64,000 nt of DNA. It comes from an uncultured Anaerosolibacter sp. (GTDB lineage: Bacteria > Bacillota_A > Clostridia > Peptostreptococcales > Thermotaleaceae). The translations under genes and the position numbers were made by a program. Position 1 is the stretch's first letter. Each line of letters opens with the position of its first letter. The notes beneath the pieces were generated by a model. It worked only from the letters and a program-made list of their open reading frames with translations, did not search any database and had not been told where the DNA came from. The stretch covers positions 7,245 through 71,244 of the forward strand of contig CALECF010000049.1 in NCBI GenBank assembly GCA_937948705.1, in the 5' to 3' direction. This document shows positions 1 through 8,334 of the stretch, piece after piece.

Positions 1-148
1 TCCCCATAGTAATTTTAGCGATTAAAAGAGCCAGTCGCTCCTGATGTTCTTCAGAATTTGCATAAAAGACAGGAACTGTATTTGATGATACTACACTTTT
101 ATCTATGGTTATGATTGCGACTATACTATCCTTTATTCCATAATCCAT
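1..148 (-). CDS. Capping complex subunit for YIEGIA (partial, runs off the left edge)
   Basis: The first 49 codons are present, beginning MDYGIKDSIVAIIT. The ATG has an AGAGGAG ribosome site about 6 nt upstream and lies 17 nt after the stop of the YIEGIA gene, so the two are cotranscribed. In spore-forming Firmicutes a short protein of this type follows the YIEGIA membrane protein and is described as its capping-complex partner. I identify it from this position and from the fragment 'VVSSNTVPVFYAN'. No catalytic motif is visible and the C terminus lies outside the window. Confidence 0.6.
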   Translation of the reverse strand, partial: MDYGIKDSIVAIITIDKSVVSSNTVPVFYANSEEHQERLALLIAKITMG

Positions 149-165
149 ATTCCTACTCCTCTCAT

Positions 166-1083
166 TTATCCTCTTTCGTTTCTTGTAGATCGTGCTGTCA
201 GGGGCTTCCTCTTCGCGGTCTCTAGTACTGGAGTTCCTTTTACAGCTGCAATTAATAAATCAGTATTTAATTCGCTAGGTACAATTACCATAACTAAATT
301 ACCATTTTGGGGATTCCTCCTAGCTATTGGAGTAAATTCTGGCTCATCCACATCCTTTCGTATGCCGAGATGTACTGCTACATTATGCTGCATTGCTTGT
401 CTCTGCCCAGTATTAGCTAGAGTTGCATTTGCATCCACATCTTTGGGTATAATCTCAACTGCCATTCCCTGTTCTTCATAAATTTTTCTTGTTTGTTTTA
501 AGCCAATATTCATGATCACAATACCATTTACTGTTAATAGGGGTCCCTCAAAATTTATTTTCTCCACTTTCACATCTGCAATTTCTGCAATGCTTTGCCT
601 TCTTAACATGGTTTTTAAAAGTATCATCACTAGTAGCCCTGTGATGATCCCTGCCATAACCTGTGCGAGCTTAGGTAGCTGGATCTGATATGCTGTGTAA
701 ATTGCAATACTGGTCATCAAAGCCGTTATAATAACCATATAATTTCGCGCTTCAAATGCCTTCGCAATATCCTCTATGTAAGCCGTACCTCTAGGAACCA
801 ATTCTGTGGGCTCAATATTATCTAAACTCTGTCTTTCCATGCTTCTCACATCTCGAAATTGCTGGGCTGCAAGAGCTAAAAATGTTACTGCGCTGTATTC
901 TTTATTTAATAGGGCCGGCAAGGCTACAGCACCTAGCCCAGCCGCAATAACACCTAGTGTTAAATGGGATAACAACCCTTGTGGATAACTTGGATATTGT
1001 CTGTGATCAATTCGTATCATGTATACTCTAGCCAATAGTCCCATCACCAAAGATGGCAGAATCACAACACTATAGTTTTCCAT
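166..1083 (-). CDS. YIEGIA family membrane protein
   Basis: A 305-residue protein with hydrophobic segments near residues 5-20, 38-60, 115-132 and 138-158, followed by a soluble C-terminal half. The family signature appears as YIEDIA near residue 102. The family is conserved in endospore formers and is thought to act in the spore envelope; its biochemical role is not established. The ATG has a strong AGGAGGGG site 5 nt upstream. The capping-complex gene follows directly. A sigma-E-like promoter lies about 50 nt upstream, consistent with mother-cell expression. Codon use and length look normal. Confidence 0.75.
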   Translation of the reverse strand: MENYSVVILPSLVMGLLARVYMIRIDHRQYPSYPQGLLSHLTLGVIAAGLGAVALPALLNKEYSAVTFLALAAQQFRDVRSMERQSLDNIEPTELVPRGTAYIEDIAKAFEARNYMVIITALMTSIAIYTAYQIQLPKLAQVMAGIITGLLVMILLKTMLRRQSIAEIADVKVEKINFEGPLLTVNGIVIMNIGLKQTRKIYEEQGMAVEIIPKDVDANATLANTGQRQAMQHNVAVHLGIRKDVDEPEFTPIARRNPQNGNLVMVIVPSELNTDLLIAAVKGTPVLETAKRKPLTARSTRNERG

Positions 1084-1131
1084 AATTCCCCTCCTAACTT
1101 CTTTCTATTTGATATCGTAGGATTCTCTTTC

Positions 1132-1161
1132 ATTAGTATGTGTGATAAAAAGGAATTTATA
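1132..1161 (-). promoter_or_regulatory. Possible sigma-E promoter of the YIEGIA operon
   Basis: On the minus strand TATAAA (1156-1161), a 15-nt spacer and CATACTAAT (1132-1140) resemble the sigma-E pattern (ATA-rich -35, -10 near CATACANT). It lies about 50 nt upstream of the YIEGIA start. One -10 position differs from consensus and the -35 is weak, so this is tentative. Confidence 0.35.
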
Positions 1162-1251
1162 GGTTGATAGCCACAAAAATAAGGATTTATATCCTCATTG
1201 ACCATAGTTTCAGTTTTCACCTATTTGCAAATGATTTCTATCAAAAAAAAT

Positions 1252-1281
1252 AAAACAACCTTTTATCATAAAGGCTGTTTT
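1252..1281 (-). terminator. Rho-independent terminator after phoU
   Basis: On the minus strand AAAACAGCCTTT and AAAGGTTGTTTT pair around a short loop and are followed by a T-rich run (the complement of the A-run at 1242-1250). It lies just past the phoU stop and ends the pst-phoU transcript. Confidence 0.8.
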
Positions 1282-1295
1282 AGATAAACTAAATT

Positions 1296-1949
1296 TTACG
1301 ACATCCAATAGTCTCCTGTCTGAATGTATACTACTTTTTCACAAACATTCTTTGCATAATCAGCAATTCTTTCAATATGCTTGCATATGAAAAGAAAGTA
1401 AGTAGATTGAGGGATTTTATCTTGATTCTCTAGCATAATAAGAATCAACTCGCTATAAACCGCCTTATAGAGGGTATCGATTTCGTTATCCAATATCCAT
1501 GTTTTTTTGGCTAACTCTACATCCTTCTTTACAAAAGCATCTAGGGAATGCTTTACCATTTCAGCAGCAAGGTCAGCCATTCTAGGAATACGAACAAGGG
1601 GTTTTACATACTCCTCATTGGCCAATCGAATTGTTGTCTTGGCAATATCTGCAGCATGATCTGCCATTCTTTCCAAGTCCACAATCAATCTCAAAATGGA
1701 GCATATCTCCCTTAAATCAATTGCCATGGGCTGTTGTGTGGCGATTAGCTTAATGCATTTGTCTTCAATATCTTCCTCCAAGGTATTGATGACTTTATCG
1801 CCATCAATCACCTTTTGAGCTAATAATACATCTTGGTTTTTTAACGATTTTATTGCATCTAAAATGGCTTCTTCTACCATGCTACCCATTTTCAATAAGT
1901 CATTGTGCAGTTTTTTCAATTCACTTGTTAAATGTATTCTTGCCATCAT
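1296..1949 (-). CDS. phoU: Phosphate signalling protein PhoU
   Basis: 217 residues, the usual PhoU length, built of two similar three-helix PhoU domains (about 10-100 and 115-205). The repeated metal-site motifs are visible, for example 'DLERMADHAADIAK' near 90 and 'HIERIADYAKNVCEKV' near 187. PhoU links the Pst transporter to the PhoR kinase and restrains the pho response when phosphate is ample. It is the last gene of the pst block, 18 nt after pstB. Here it is intact although the permease and binding-protein genes upstream are damaged, so its usual partner may be missing. Confidence 0.95.
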   Translation of the reverse strand: MMARIHLTSELKKLHNDLLKMGSMVEEAILDAIKSLKNQDVLLAQKVIDGDKVINTLEEDIEDKCIKLIATQQPMAIDLREICSILRLIVDLERMADHAADIAKTTIRLANEEYVKPLVRIPRMADLAAEMVKHSLDAFVKKDVELAKKTWILDNEIDTLYKAVYSELILIMLENQDKIPQSTYFLFICKHIERIADYAKNVCEKVVYIQTGDYWMS

Positions 1950-1967
1950 TTCCCCTCCAACTTTGTT

Positions 1968-2729
1968 TTATCCAAATCTACCTGTTATATAATCCTCTGT
2001 TCTCTTATCCCTAGGCTTAGAAAAAATATTATCCGTTAAGTCTGTTTCAACAATCTCACCATTTAGGAAGAATGAAGTGTAGTCAGAGACTCTACCTGCT
2101 TGCTGCATATTGTGGGTAACAATAACGATGGTATATTGTTTTTTTAGTTCCTCGAGTAAATCCTCAATTTTCAATGTAGAGATTGGATCTAGTGCAGATG
2201 TAGGTTCATCCATCAATAATACATCAGGCTCAACAGCCAAGCATCTCGCAATACACAGTCTTTGTTGCTGGCCCCCTGAGAGCCCAAGGGCCGGCTTATC
2301 TAGTCGTCCTTTCACCTCATCCCAAAGAGCAGCACCTCTAAGGCTTTTCTCAACAATCTCATCAAGGGCCGATTTACTCTTCACACCATGGATCTTCGGC
2401 CCGTATGCAACATTCTCATATACTGTCTTTGGAAAAGGATTTGGCTTTTGAAAAACCATCCCAACACTTTTTCTAAGCTGTATTAAGTCACTTCTATCAT
2501 CATAGATATCTACGCCATCAAGGAGTATTCCACCTTTAATCTTCACATTATCTATCAGATCATTCATACGATTCAATGTTCTAATAAATGTGGATTTGCC
2601 GCAGCCAGATGGCCCAATCAAAGCTGTCACTTTGTTTTCCATAATATCTAGATGTATATCTATTAAGGCTTGAAAATCACCATAAAAAAGGTTTAAGTTA
2701 TTTACCTTAATTTTCGTCCTATTTGTCAT
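1968..2729 (-). CDS. pstB: Phosphate ABC transporter ATP-binding protein PstB
   Basis: 253 residues with a complete ABC ATPase: Walker [10 protein letters not shown] at residues 39-47, the Q-loop '[11 protein letters not shown]', signature LSGGQQQR, Walker B '[12 protein letters not shown]' and the switch histidine in 'IVTHNMQQA'. The Q-loop sequence is typical of PstB. It would drive phosphate uptake with PstC/PstA and receive substrate from PstS. It sits 15 nt after the damaged pstC and before phoU. Its reading frame is intact, although no functional permease pair is encoded beside it. Confidence 0.95.
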   Translation of the reverse strand: MTNRTKIKVNNLNLFYGDFQALIDIHLDIMENKVTALIGPSGCGKSTFIRTLNRMNDLIDNVKIKGGILLDGVDIYDDRSDLIQLRKSVGMVFQKPNPFPKTVYENVAYGPKIHGVKSKSALDEIVEKSLRGAALWDEVKGRLDKPALGLSGGQQQRLCIARCLAVEPDVLLMDEPTSALDPISTLKIEDLLEELKKQYTIVIVTHNMQQAGRVSDYTSFFLNGEIVETDLTDNIFSKPRDKRTEDYITGRFG

Positions 2730-2744
2730 CTTTCTATCCCCCTT

Positions 2745-3575
2745 CTAGGCTTCAATCTTGCTTGCATCTCTATCATTCGACCCCCTCCCAAGCTTTCTAG
2801 TTGTAAAGGTAGCCGTCACGTTTAGCAGCATGATAAATACAAATAATATAATTTCAGTAGCAAAAAGAGCTCTTTGATGCATTGGTGTTGCATAACCCAT
2901 TTCCATAGCAATTGTGCCTGTCATCGTCGCTACTGAATCCAATGAACTTCCCCGTATCTTAGGCATGTTCCCTGAGATCAGAATCACTGCCATGGTTTCC
3001 AGCTGTGAGGCATCCAACGCTAGGGAACCTTGCTTATATTCAACCGGCACTGCCTGAACAGAATTTTCAGAGATATTTATAATCGTTGGTAAAATCATCA
3101 CCGCAAGCATTATAGCGCCACCCAATATACTATATCCTGATGTATAGGCATCTGGATTAAACTTCTGAACGATTGGCAAAATATAAGTTTGGATCATGGG
3201 GACCAATATGGAAAATCCGAAGAATCCATAAACAACCGAAGGTATTCCTGCTAACAATCCTACAGCTGGCTTAGATACTTTCACCAGAGATTTTGGAGCA
3301 ATTTCAGCTAGAAAGATGGCGCAGGCAATACCCGTAGGTACTCTTATGATTAGTGCACCTACTGCCACCGATATAGACCCAATAATCATCGGTAACGCTC
3401 CATAATCGCCATTGGTTGGTGCCCAATTTGACCCAAATATGAAATTGAGAATACCATAATCAATCAGCAGTGGTAGTCCTTCTTTAAAAATAAAGAAAGT
3501 GATCAAGAAAACCGATAATGTTGCTATCGTAGCGCTTATCATAAGTATTATTTCTATTTATTCATACTTCTTTAT
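2745..3575 (-). pseudogene. pstC: Phosphate permease PstC with internal in-frame deletion (probable pseudogene)
   Basis: The longest reading frame (265 codons from ATG 3542) matches PstC, not PstA: 'GALPMIIGSISVAVGALII', 'AGIPSVVYGFFG', and the C-terminal 'LTG-IAMEMGYA' and 'ALFATEIILFVFIMLLN'. The segment between 'SLALDAS' and 'ETMAVILISGN' is missing. PstC normally has there about 30-35 residues, including the EAA coupling loop that contacts PstB. The remaining join (near 2998) looks like recombination between two copies of a GGAAACC-type sequence. Upstream of 3542 the frame continues through a TAA (3558-3560) to an ATA at 3575 that is well placed after GGAAGGAG; this suggests a lost start codon and a further nonsense change. 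A protein from this gene should not couple to ATP hydrolysis. Confidence 0.75.
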
Positions 3576-3703
3576 AGTATGTCTCCTTCCAAATCTCTTT
3601 CATTCTCTTAATCATTCTATTACTAATTCGTTAGCTGAAGATTAAGCCAAGGTTAAATCTATGTTAAATGCATTAGACCTTTCCTCCTTTACAGAGAGTT
3701 GCA

Positions 3704-3739
3704 ATAAAAATAAAGACAGCTAAGCGTCTTTATTTTTAT
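3704..3739 (-). terminator. Hairpin terminator downstream of pstS
   Basis: ATAAAAATAAAGAC (3704-3717) pairs with GTCTTTATTTTTAT (3726-3739), giving a stem with a U-rich 3' side on the minus strand. It lies between the pstS remnant and the pstC remnant, where a partial terminator is common in pst operons and sets the high PstS:PstC ratio. Confidence 0.6.
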
Positions 3740-3742
3740 AAG

Positions 3743-3768
3743 AAAACAGAAGGATTATCTTCTGTTTT
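3743..3768 (-). terminator. Second hairpin directly after pstS
   Basis: AAAACAGAAG (3743-3752) and CTTCTGTTTT (3759-3768) form a perfect 10-bp stem with a 6-nt loop, 14 nt beyond the pstS stop. With the neighbouring hairpin it would attenuate read-through into the permease gene. Confidence 0.55.
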
Positions 3769-3781
3769 CAATGGCTTATTT

Positions 3782-4630
3782 CTAGTTTATAGAAATGAAC
3801 TCTTGCCCAACAACTGTTTGACCTTCTGCACCCATGATAAATTCAATGAATGCCTTTACTACTTTACTTTCATTGCCATTAGTCAGATATAAGAAAGGTC
3901 TTGCAATTTTGAATGTACCTGCTTTTGCATTTGCTTCAGAAGCTTCGACACCTTCAACTTTAACAGTCTTCACAGTATCGTCTAACGCACCCATTGAAAC
4001 ATATCCAATTGAATCTGGCGTATTGGTTACCGTTTGTTTCACTGCACCTGTAGAAGGTTGTACCAAAGCATTCTTAGTTGTTAAGTCCGCCTTATTACCA
4101 GAAGCATCTTTACCTTCTACCCCTGTGATTTCAATAAATACACCTCTCGTACCAGAACCTTCTTCTTTTGATACAACAGTGATTGGTTTACCTACGCCAC
4201 CAATTTCTTTCCAATTTGTGATTTCGCCAGTAAATATTTTCTTCATTTGTTCTTATGTTAAGTCTTCAACCTTACTCGTCGGATTAACAACCACAGCAAT
4301 ACCATCTTTGGCGATCACGTACTCTTTTAAGCCAGCTACTTTTTCTTCTTCTTTTAAATCCCTTGAAGACATTCCAATATCAACAATTTTGTCGATAGCT
4401 GATTTAACCCCTACACTAGAACCGCCACCCTGAACCTCTATTTGAACATCTGGATTCTTTTCTTTGAAAGCTGCTACCAATTCTTCTGACAACGGCTGTA
4501 CTGATGTAGAGCCTGCAATAACAATCTTACCAGTTAGTGTTGCTTCGCCTTGGCCTACTCCTTGTTGTGGTTACTCTGGCGCCTTCTGACCACAGCCATC
4601 TTTTACGAATTGGATTTCTAAAGGTTTTTT
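3782..4630 (-). pseudogene. pstS: Phosphate-binding lipoprotein PstS, disrupted
   Basis: The minus-strand reading frame encodes typical PstS sequence in two pieces. The first has GKIVIAGSTSVQPLSEEL, 'GGGSSVGVKSA' and 'DIGMSSRDLK'. It ends at an in-frame TAA (4253-4255) and then continues in the same frame with 'EQMKKIFTGEITNWKE' through 'SKEEGSGTRGVF' to the end. In relatives the stop position is normally Leu, so one base change (TTA to TAA) explains it. A second in-frame TAA lies at 4571-4573, just after the lipobox-like Cys (codon 4592-4594, context DGCGQKAPE). No hydrophobic signal peptide precedes that Cys; the frame meets another TAA soon after. Three lesions make this a decayed gene. 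Confidence 0.85.
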
Positions 4631-4684
4631 GTCCCTTTAGCTACGAACCATACTATATACCTGTTCCCAAGTAATAGTATAATT

Positions 4685-4702
4685 GGACAATGTTAAGACA
4701 AT
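4685..4702 (-). promoter_or_regulatory. Possible Pho box upstream of pstS
   Basis: On the minus strand ATTGTC occurs twice exactly 11 nt apart (4697-4702 and 4686-4691) with TTAAC between. This resembles the PhoB/PhoP 11-bp direct-repeat operator (CTGTCATAAAnCTGTCA). A TATACT lies 3-4 nt beyond, closer than usual for a -10 element. The location upstream of pstS and downstream of phoPR fits. Confidence 0.4.
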
Positions 4703-4773
4703 ATGAAAGAATTGTTAAATCCCCGTAAATTTATCTATAAAAAATCGCATGTGCTACCGCAACTGCTCATGGC

Positions 4774-4818
4774 GCCAACGAAATTTCTGCGAGTGAGACT
4801 CTTGAAATTTTCGTCGCT
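4774..4818. repeat. Imperfect palindrome in the phoR-pstS intergenic gap
   Basis: CAACGAAATTTC (4776-4787) faces GAAATTTTCGTCG (4804-4816) with GAGTGAGACTC between. No ORF or T-run accompanies it. The gap 4630-4902 otherwise shows only the possible Pho box and the phoR terminator. Confidence 0.4.
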
Positions 4819-4885
4819 TAAAAGGCCCCATAGGTTGCTACCGATACTATCTACAAGCCCCAATAGCATATAGATTCCTTACAAT

Positions 4886-4912
4886 AAAAAAAGCTAGACA
4901 GCTAGCTTTTTT
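4886..4912 (-). terminator. Terminator at the end of phoR
   Basis: AAAAAAGCTAG and CTAGCTTTTTT form a 10-11 bp stem with a 4-nt loop followed by Ts on the minus strand. It overlaps the last codons of phoR and separates phoPR from pst. Confidence 0.85.
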
Positions 4913-6689
4913 GCTCAATAATAGGTATTCGGACAGTAAATTCTGTTCCCTTGTCAATTTCACTTTGCACCTTAATATCTCCATTAAATGACATCACAAT
5001 GTGCTTTACAATAGCTAAACCTAATCCTGTTCCTCCTACCTTTCTTGATCTTGCCTTATCTACTCTATAAAACCGCTCAAATAGTCGAGGTATATCCAAT
5101 TTGGGAATGCCAATACCCGTATCTTTTATGACTAGAAAAATGTTATCATACTTTTTATATGCCAAAACCTTAACCACACCATGGTCTGGTGTATATTTCA
5201 TGGCATTTTCTATGAGATTTAGCATCATTTGCTTGAACCAATCTCGATTTCCAATGATAGGAGGCAAGCTTGATTCTATCTCCGTGATATATTGAATATG
5301 CTTTTGCATAACGAGTCCTTCGACCATATTATTAATCTCTGTAATCACAGCATTTACACTGATCTCCTCCCGTGCTATAGGAAACTTAGTATTCTCTATG
5401 GCCGATAAGCTGAGCAAATCGTCAATCAATCTCCTCAATCTCTCCGTTTCTATTTCGATGATGTCTAAAAATCTATTTCTAACTTTTTCATTTTCGATGG
5501 CTCCAGCCTTTAGTGTCTCAATAAATCCAGTAATCGAAGTCAGTGGTGTCTTCAACTCGTGAGACACATTGGCGACAAATTCAGATCTCATATTTTCCAA
5601 CTTTCTCATTTCTGTTACATCCTGTATCAAGGCCATAATCCCAATAATTCGGTTAGGGTCCCTATCTAACCGAATGAAGTTCGTATAAACTTTTAAAATT
5701 TTTGTTTCTGGATAATCGATGGTAATTTCCTTTTGTCCTATACTGTGGCTATGTAGCATGTCCTTCAGTACGTCATGAAGCTTATTACTTCGAATGACTT
5801 CAAGTATATGTTTACCGATTACATCATCCTCATCAATTTTGAATAAGGATTTTGCCACAGCATTCATAAGCATAATATTATAACCATTATCCACTGCAAA
5901 TAAAGCCTCATTCATACTTGACAAGGTAGATTGCAATTTTGTATTTTTATCCCAGAGTTCTGAAATTGTTTCATTTAGCTTTGTTGCCATGATGTTGAAT
6001 GTATCTGCTAAAATACCAATTTCATCACTACTTTTCACATATACTCTGTTCTTGAAATCACCATTTGCAATTTTCTGGGCAGTTTGAGTAATCTCCTTAA
6101 TTGGCTTTGTTACGCTATTTACATAGCGATATCCTAAAATTGTCGCTACAATGGCACCACAAAAAGCTGCAATAAGAGTATTTTGCAATAATCTCATGTT
6201 TAATTTATCAATCTCGACTAATGGGAATGCTAGTCGAGTCACCCCATAGATCCGCCCATCAACGATGATAGGTATGGCCGCATATAAATAGTTACTCTCC
6301 GTAGTGGAGCTGTATCGGTTACTCTTACCGATTCTGCCGTTTAGAGCTTCTTGAACCTCAGGTCGATAGAGATGACTTTCAAGATTTGGAAGCTGCTCAG
6401 GATGAATTTCTGAATCACCCACCACAATACCGTTATTATTGATAAAGGTCACCCTCGCATTAGCTTGTTTCGCATATCGATGGGCTAGGTTAGAAAACTC
6501 AATTTCATGAAAAGAATCTTCCCTAATTCTATCCTCAACAAACTGGTTCACCAAATTTCCATTGCTTACTAAAGTCCTTTCCAGGGTCTCTATATAGCTT
6601 CCCTTCATAAACCCTAAGGTAAGTACCCCGGAAATAATAAGGCCTACCAATAAAAGGATTGTATATGTGATAAATATTTTCCTTTGCAT
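4902..6689 (-). CDS. phoR: Phosphate-regulon sensor histidine kinase PhoR
   Basis: 595 residues: membrane helix 1 (about 7-29), an extracytoplasmic sensor region (30-165), membrane helix 2 (about 168-188), HAMP (190-240), PAS (about 250-360), HisKA with phospho-acceptor His377 in 'FVANVSHELKTPLTS', and an HATPase domain ending with 'GGTGLGLAIVKHIV'. This architecture is shared by PhoR and WalK. Its place between phoP and the pst genes argues for PhoR. The ATG directly follows the phoP stop, so translation is coupled. All kinase boxes are intact, in contrast to the damaged transporter genes downstream. Confidence 0.85.
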   Translation of the reverse strand: MQRKIFITYTILLLVGLIISGVLTLGFMKGSYIETLERTLVSNGNLVNQFVEDRIREDSFHEIEFSNLAHRYAKQANARVTFINNNGIVVGDSEIHPEQLPNLESHLYRPEVQEALNGRIGKSNRYSSTTESNYLYAAIPIIVDGRIYGVTRLAFPLVEIDKLNMRLLQNTLIAAFCGAIVATILGYRYVNSVTKPIKEITQTAQKIANGDFKNRVYVKSSDEIGILADTFNIMATKLNETISELWDKNTKLQSTLSSMNEALFAVDNGYNIMLMNAVAKSLFKIDEDDVIGKHILEVIRSNKLHDVLKDMLHSHSIGQKEITIDYPETKILKVYTNFIRLDRDPNRIIGIMALIQDVTEMRKLENMRSEFVANVSHELKTPLTSITGFIETLKAGAIENEKVRNRFLDIIEIETERLRRLIDDLLSLSAIENTKFPIAREEISVNAVITEINNMVEGLVMQKHIQYITEIESSLPPIIGNRDWFKQMMLNLIENAMKYTPDHGVVKVLAYKKYDNIFLVIKDTGIGIPKLDIPRLFERFYRVDKARSRKVGGTGLGLAIVKHIVMSFNGDIKVQSEIDKGTEFTVRIPIIEQKS

Positions 6690-7391
6690 TTATTTCACCT
6701 GCTTCATCTTATATCCAATGCCCCTTATAGTTTCAATATACACAGGGTGCCGATCATTGTCTTCAATTTTTTTGCGTAGATGTCTTATATGCACATCCAC
6801 CGTTCTCGTTTCACCAAAATAATCGTAGCCCCACACTTCATCTAATAATAAATTTCTTGATAGCACCTTCCCACGATTTTCTGCAAGAATCTTTAATAAT
6901 TCAAATTCCTTTAAGGTAAGGTCAATGATTTTTGAACCCTTCATCACTTCATGTTTCTCCGTATCAATGATGATATCATGAAATTTAATAATCTTTCCCA
7001 CATCTTTAGGAATTTCCTCAAATCTCCTTAGCACAGCCTTTATCCTCGCCGTCAGTTCTCTAACACTAAATGGTTTAGTCAAGTAATCATCTGCACCTAA
7101 CTCTAGCCCTAAAACCTTATCGGTTTCTTCACCTTTAGCTGTAAGCATAATAATAGGTACCTTGCTGGTTTTTTCGTGGTTTCTAATTTTCTTGCATGCT
7201 TCAAAACCATCTATTCCAGGTAACATCAAATCTAGTATGATTACATCGGGCACTTCCTCCACGGCCAGTCTAATGGCATCTTCCCCATTATCACTGGTGG
7301 TAACATCAAATCCGCTATTCTCCAGATTGAATTGTATCAGTTCCACAATGTGCTGCTCATCATCCACTACCAAGATTTTTCTTCTACTCAT
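6690..7391 (-). CDS. phoP: OmpR-family response regulator PhoP/PhoB
   Basis: 233 residues with a receiver domain (1-120; acidic pair D10-D11, phosphorylation site D54 in 'VIILDLMLPG', Thr/Lys switch 'MLTAKGEE' and 'LTKPFS') and a winged-helix DNA-binding domain (about 135-231; 'TVDVHIRHLRKKI', 'IRGIGYKM'). It should be phosphorylated by the adjacent PhoR and activate phosphate genes through Pho boxes. It lies 21 nt after pgeF with an AAGGAGAA ribosome site, so it may be read from the nrdR-pgeF side as well as from its own promoter. Confidence 0.9.
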   Translation of the reverse strand: MSRRKILVVDDEQHIVELIQFNLENSGFDVTTSDNGEDAIRLAVEEVPDVIILDLMLPGIDGFEACKKIRNHEKTSKVPIIMLTAKGEETDKVLGLELGADDYLTKPFSVRELTARIKAVLRRFEEIPKDVGKIIKFHDIIIDTEKHEVMKGSKIIDLTLKEFELLKILAENRGKVLSRNLLLDEVWGYDYFGETRTVDVHIRHLRKKIEDNDRHPVYIETIRGIGYKMKQVK

Positions 7392-7412
7392 AATTTTTCT
7401 CCTTCCAGCACC

Positions 7413-8231
7413 TTATTTAAGTTGAAGAATCGCTGCCATTCTTCCGGTCTTGCCTTTATCAGCTCGATGAGAGAATAATATATCATGATTACATTGTGTG
7501 CATATATTACTTATTGTTATATTTCTCTCTAAAACACCGATTTCCTCTATGGCAGATTTATTCGCCTCCCATAAATCCAACATATACTTATTATCACCCT
7601 TGGAAATTACAAAGTTACTGAGGTTTGTAAAATATTTGTTAAATTGATCAATGACGAATTGATTCACTTCATAGCAGCACTTACCTATGGAAGGTCCTAT
7701 GGCGACGATACAGTCCCGGGGGTCTGTGCCAAATTCTTCGACCATGGTCTTGATTACTTTTGATCCTATTTTAAGTGCCGTCCCTTTCCAGCCAGCATGA
7801 GCTAGGGCAGCGACCTTTTTCTTACTATCTAAGATAAATAAAGGTACACAATCAGCGTATAGTGTCACTAGAGCTATATTCCTTTGATTTGTAATAAGGG
7901 CATCTACTTCATGAATGTCACTACTCAACAGGATACCTTTTCCCCGATCTTCACTTTTTACTATTCTAATTCGATCCCCATGGACTTGATCCGACAAAAC
8001 CAAATTCTCCACAGAAATATTTATAGCGTCACAAATTCTATTATAGTTTTCAAGGATAGTTTCTACTTTATCACCAGTTTTAAAACTAAAATTGAAATAA
8101 GTATTGTTGGCATGATTCGCACCACCTATCCTACTGGTAAAACAATGGGTAACCAGACCACTCTCAACAAAGGATGGTATTGTAAAATAAGTCAAGTCAT
8201 GATGATGGCTCTTCTTGAAATTACCTAACAT
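7413..8231 (-). CDS. pgeF: Peptidoglycan editing factor PgeF (YfiH/laccase-domain family)
   Basis: 272 residues, normal for the family. The metal-site residues are visible in 'TLYADCVPLFILD', 'ALAHAGWKGT' and 'GPSIGKCCYEV' (His, Cys, His). Family members were called polyphenol oxidases. Bacterial PgeF removes wrongly incorporated serine from UDP-MurNAc precursors, which fits a site next to the dcw cluster. It lies between nrdR and phoP on the same strand. The ATG has a GAGGAG site 6-7 nt upstream. Confidence 0.88.
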   Translation of the reverse strand: MLGNFKKSHHHDLTYFTIPSFVESGLVTHCFTSRIGGANHANNTYFNFSFKTGDKVETILENYNRICDAINISVENLVLSDQVHGDRIRIVKSEDRGKGILLSSDIHEVDALITNQRNIALVTLYADCVPLFILDSKKKVAALAHAGWKGTALKIGSKVIKTMVEEFGTDPRDCIVAIGPSIGKCCYEVNQFVIDQFNKYFTNLSNFVISKGDNKYMLDLWEANKSAIEEIGVLERNITISNICTQCNHDILFSHRADKGKTGRMAAILQLK

Positions 8232-8282
8232 TTTATCATCTCCTCGTTATACTATTTTCATCTTATTTTGAAATTAAGAACA

Positions 8283-8303
8283 GCAAGTTGTATTACAACT
8301 TGC
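8283..8303 (-). terminator. Hairpin after nrdR
   Basis: GCAAGTTGTA (8283-8292) and TACAACTTGC (8294-8303) form a perfect 10-bp stem. The 3' side on the minus strand (TGTTCTT) is only moderately T-rich, so termination may be partial. Confidence 0.55.
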
Positions 8304-8334
8304 CTCCTCATTAATCAATATTTATTTTATGATT

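Noticed and set aside
2745..3542. Calling the permease PstA from its position before pstB
   Set aside because: Sequence motifs throughout are those of PstC; the position only looks like pstA because pstA itself is missing.
3834..4433. 199-codon plus-strand frame opposite pstS
   Set aside because: It is the shadow of PstS codons on the opposite strand, without ribosome site or recognisable domain.
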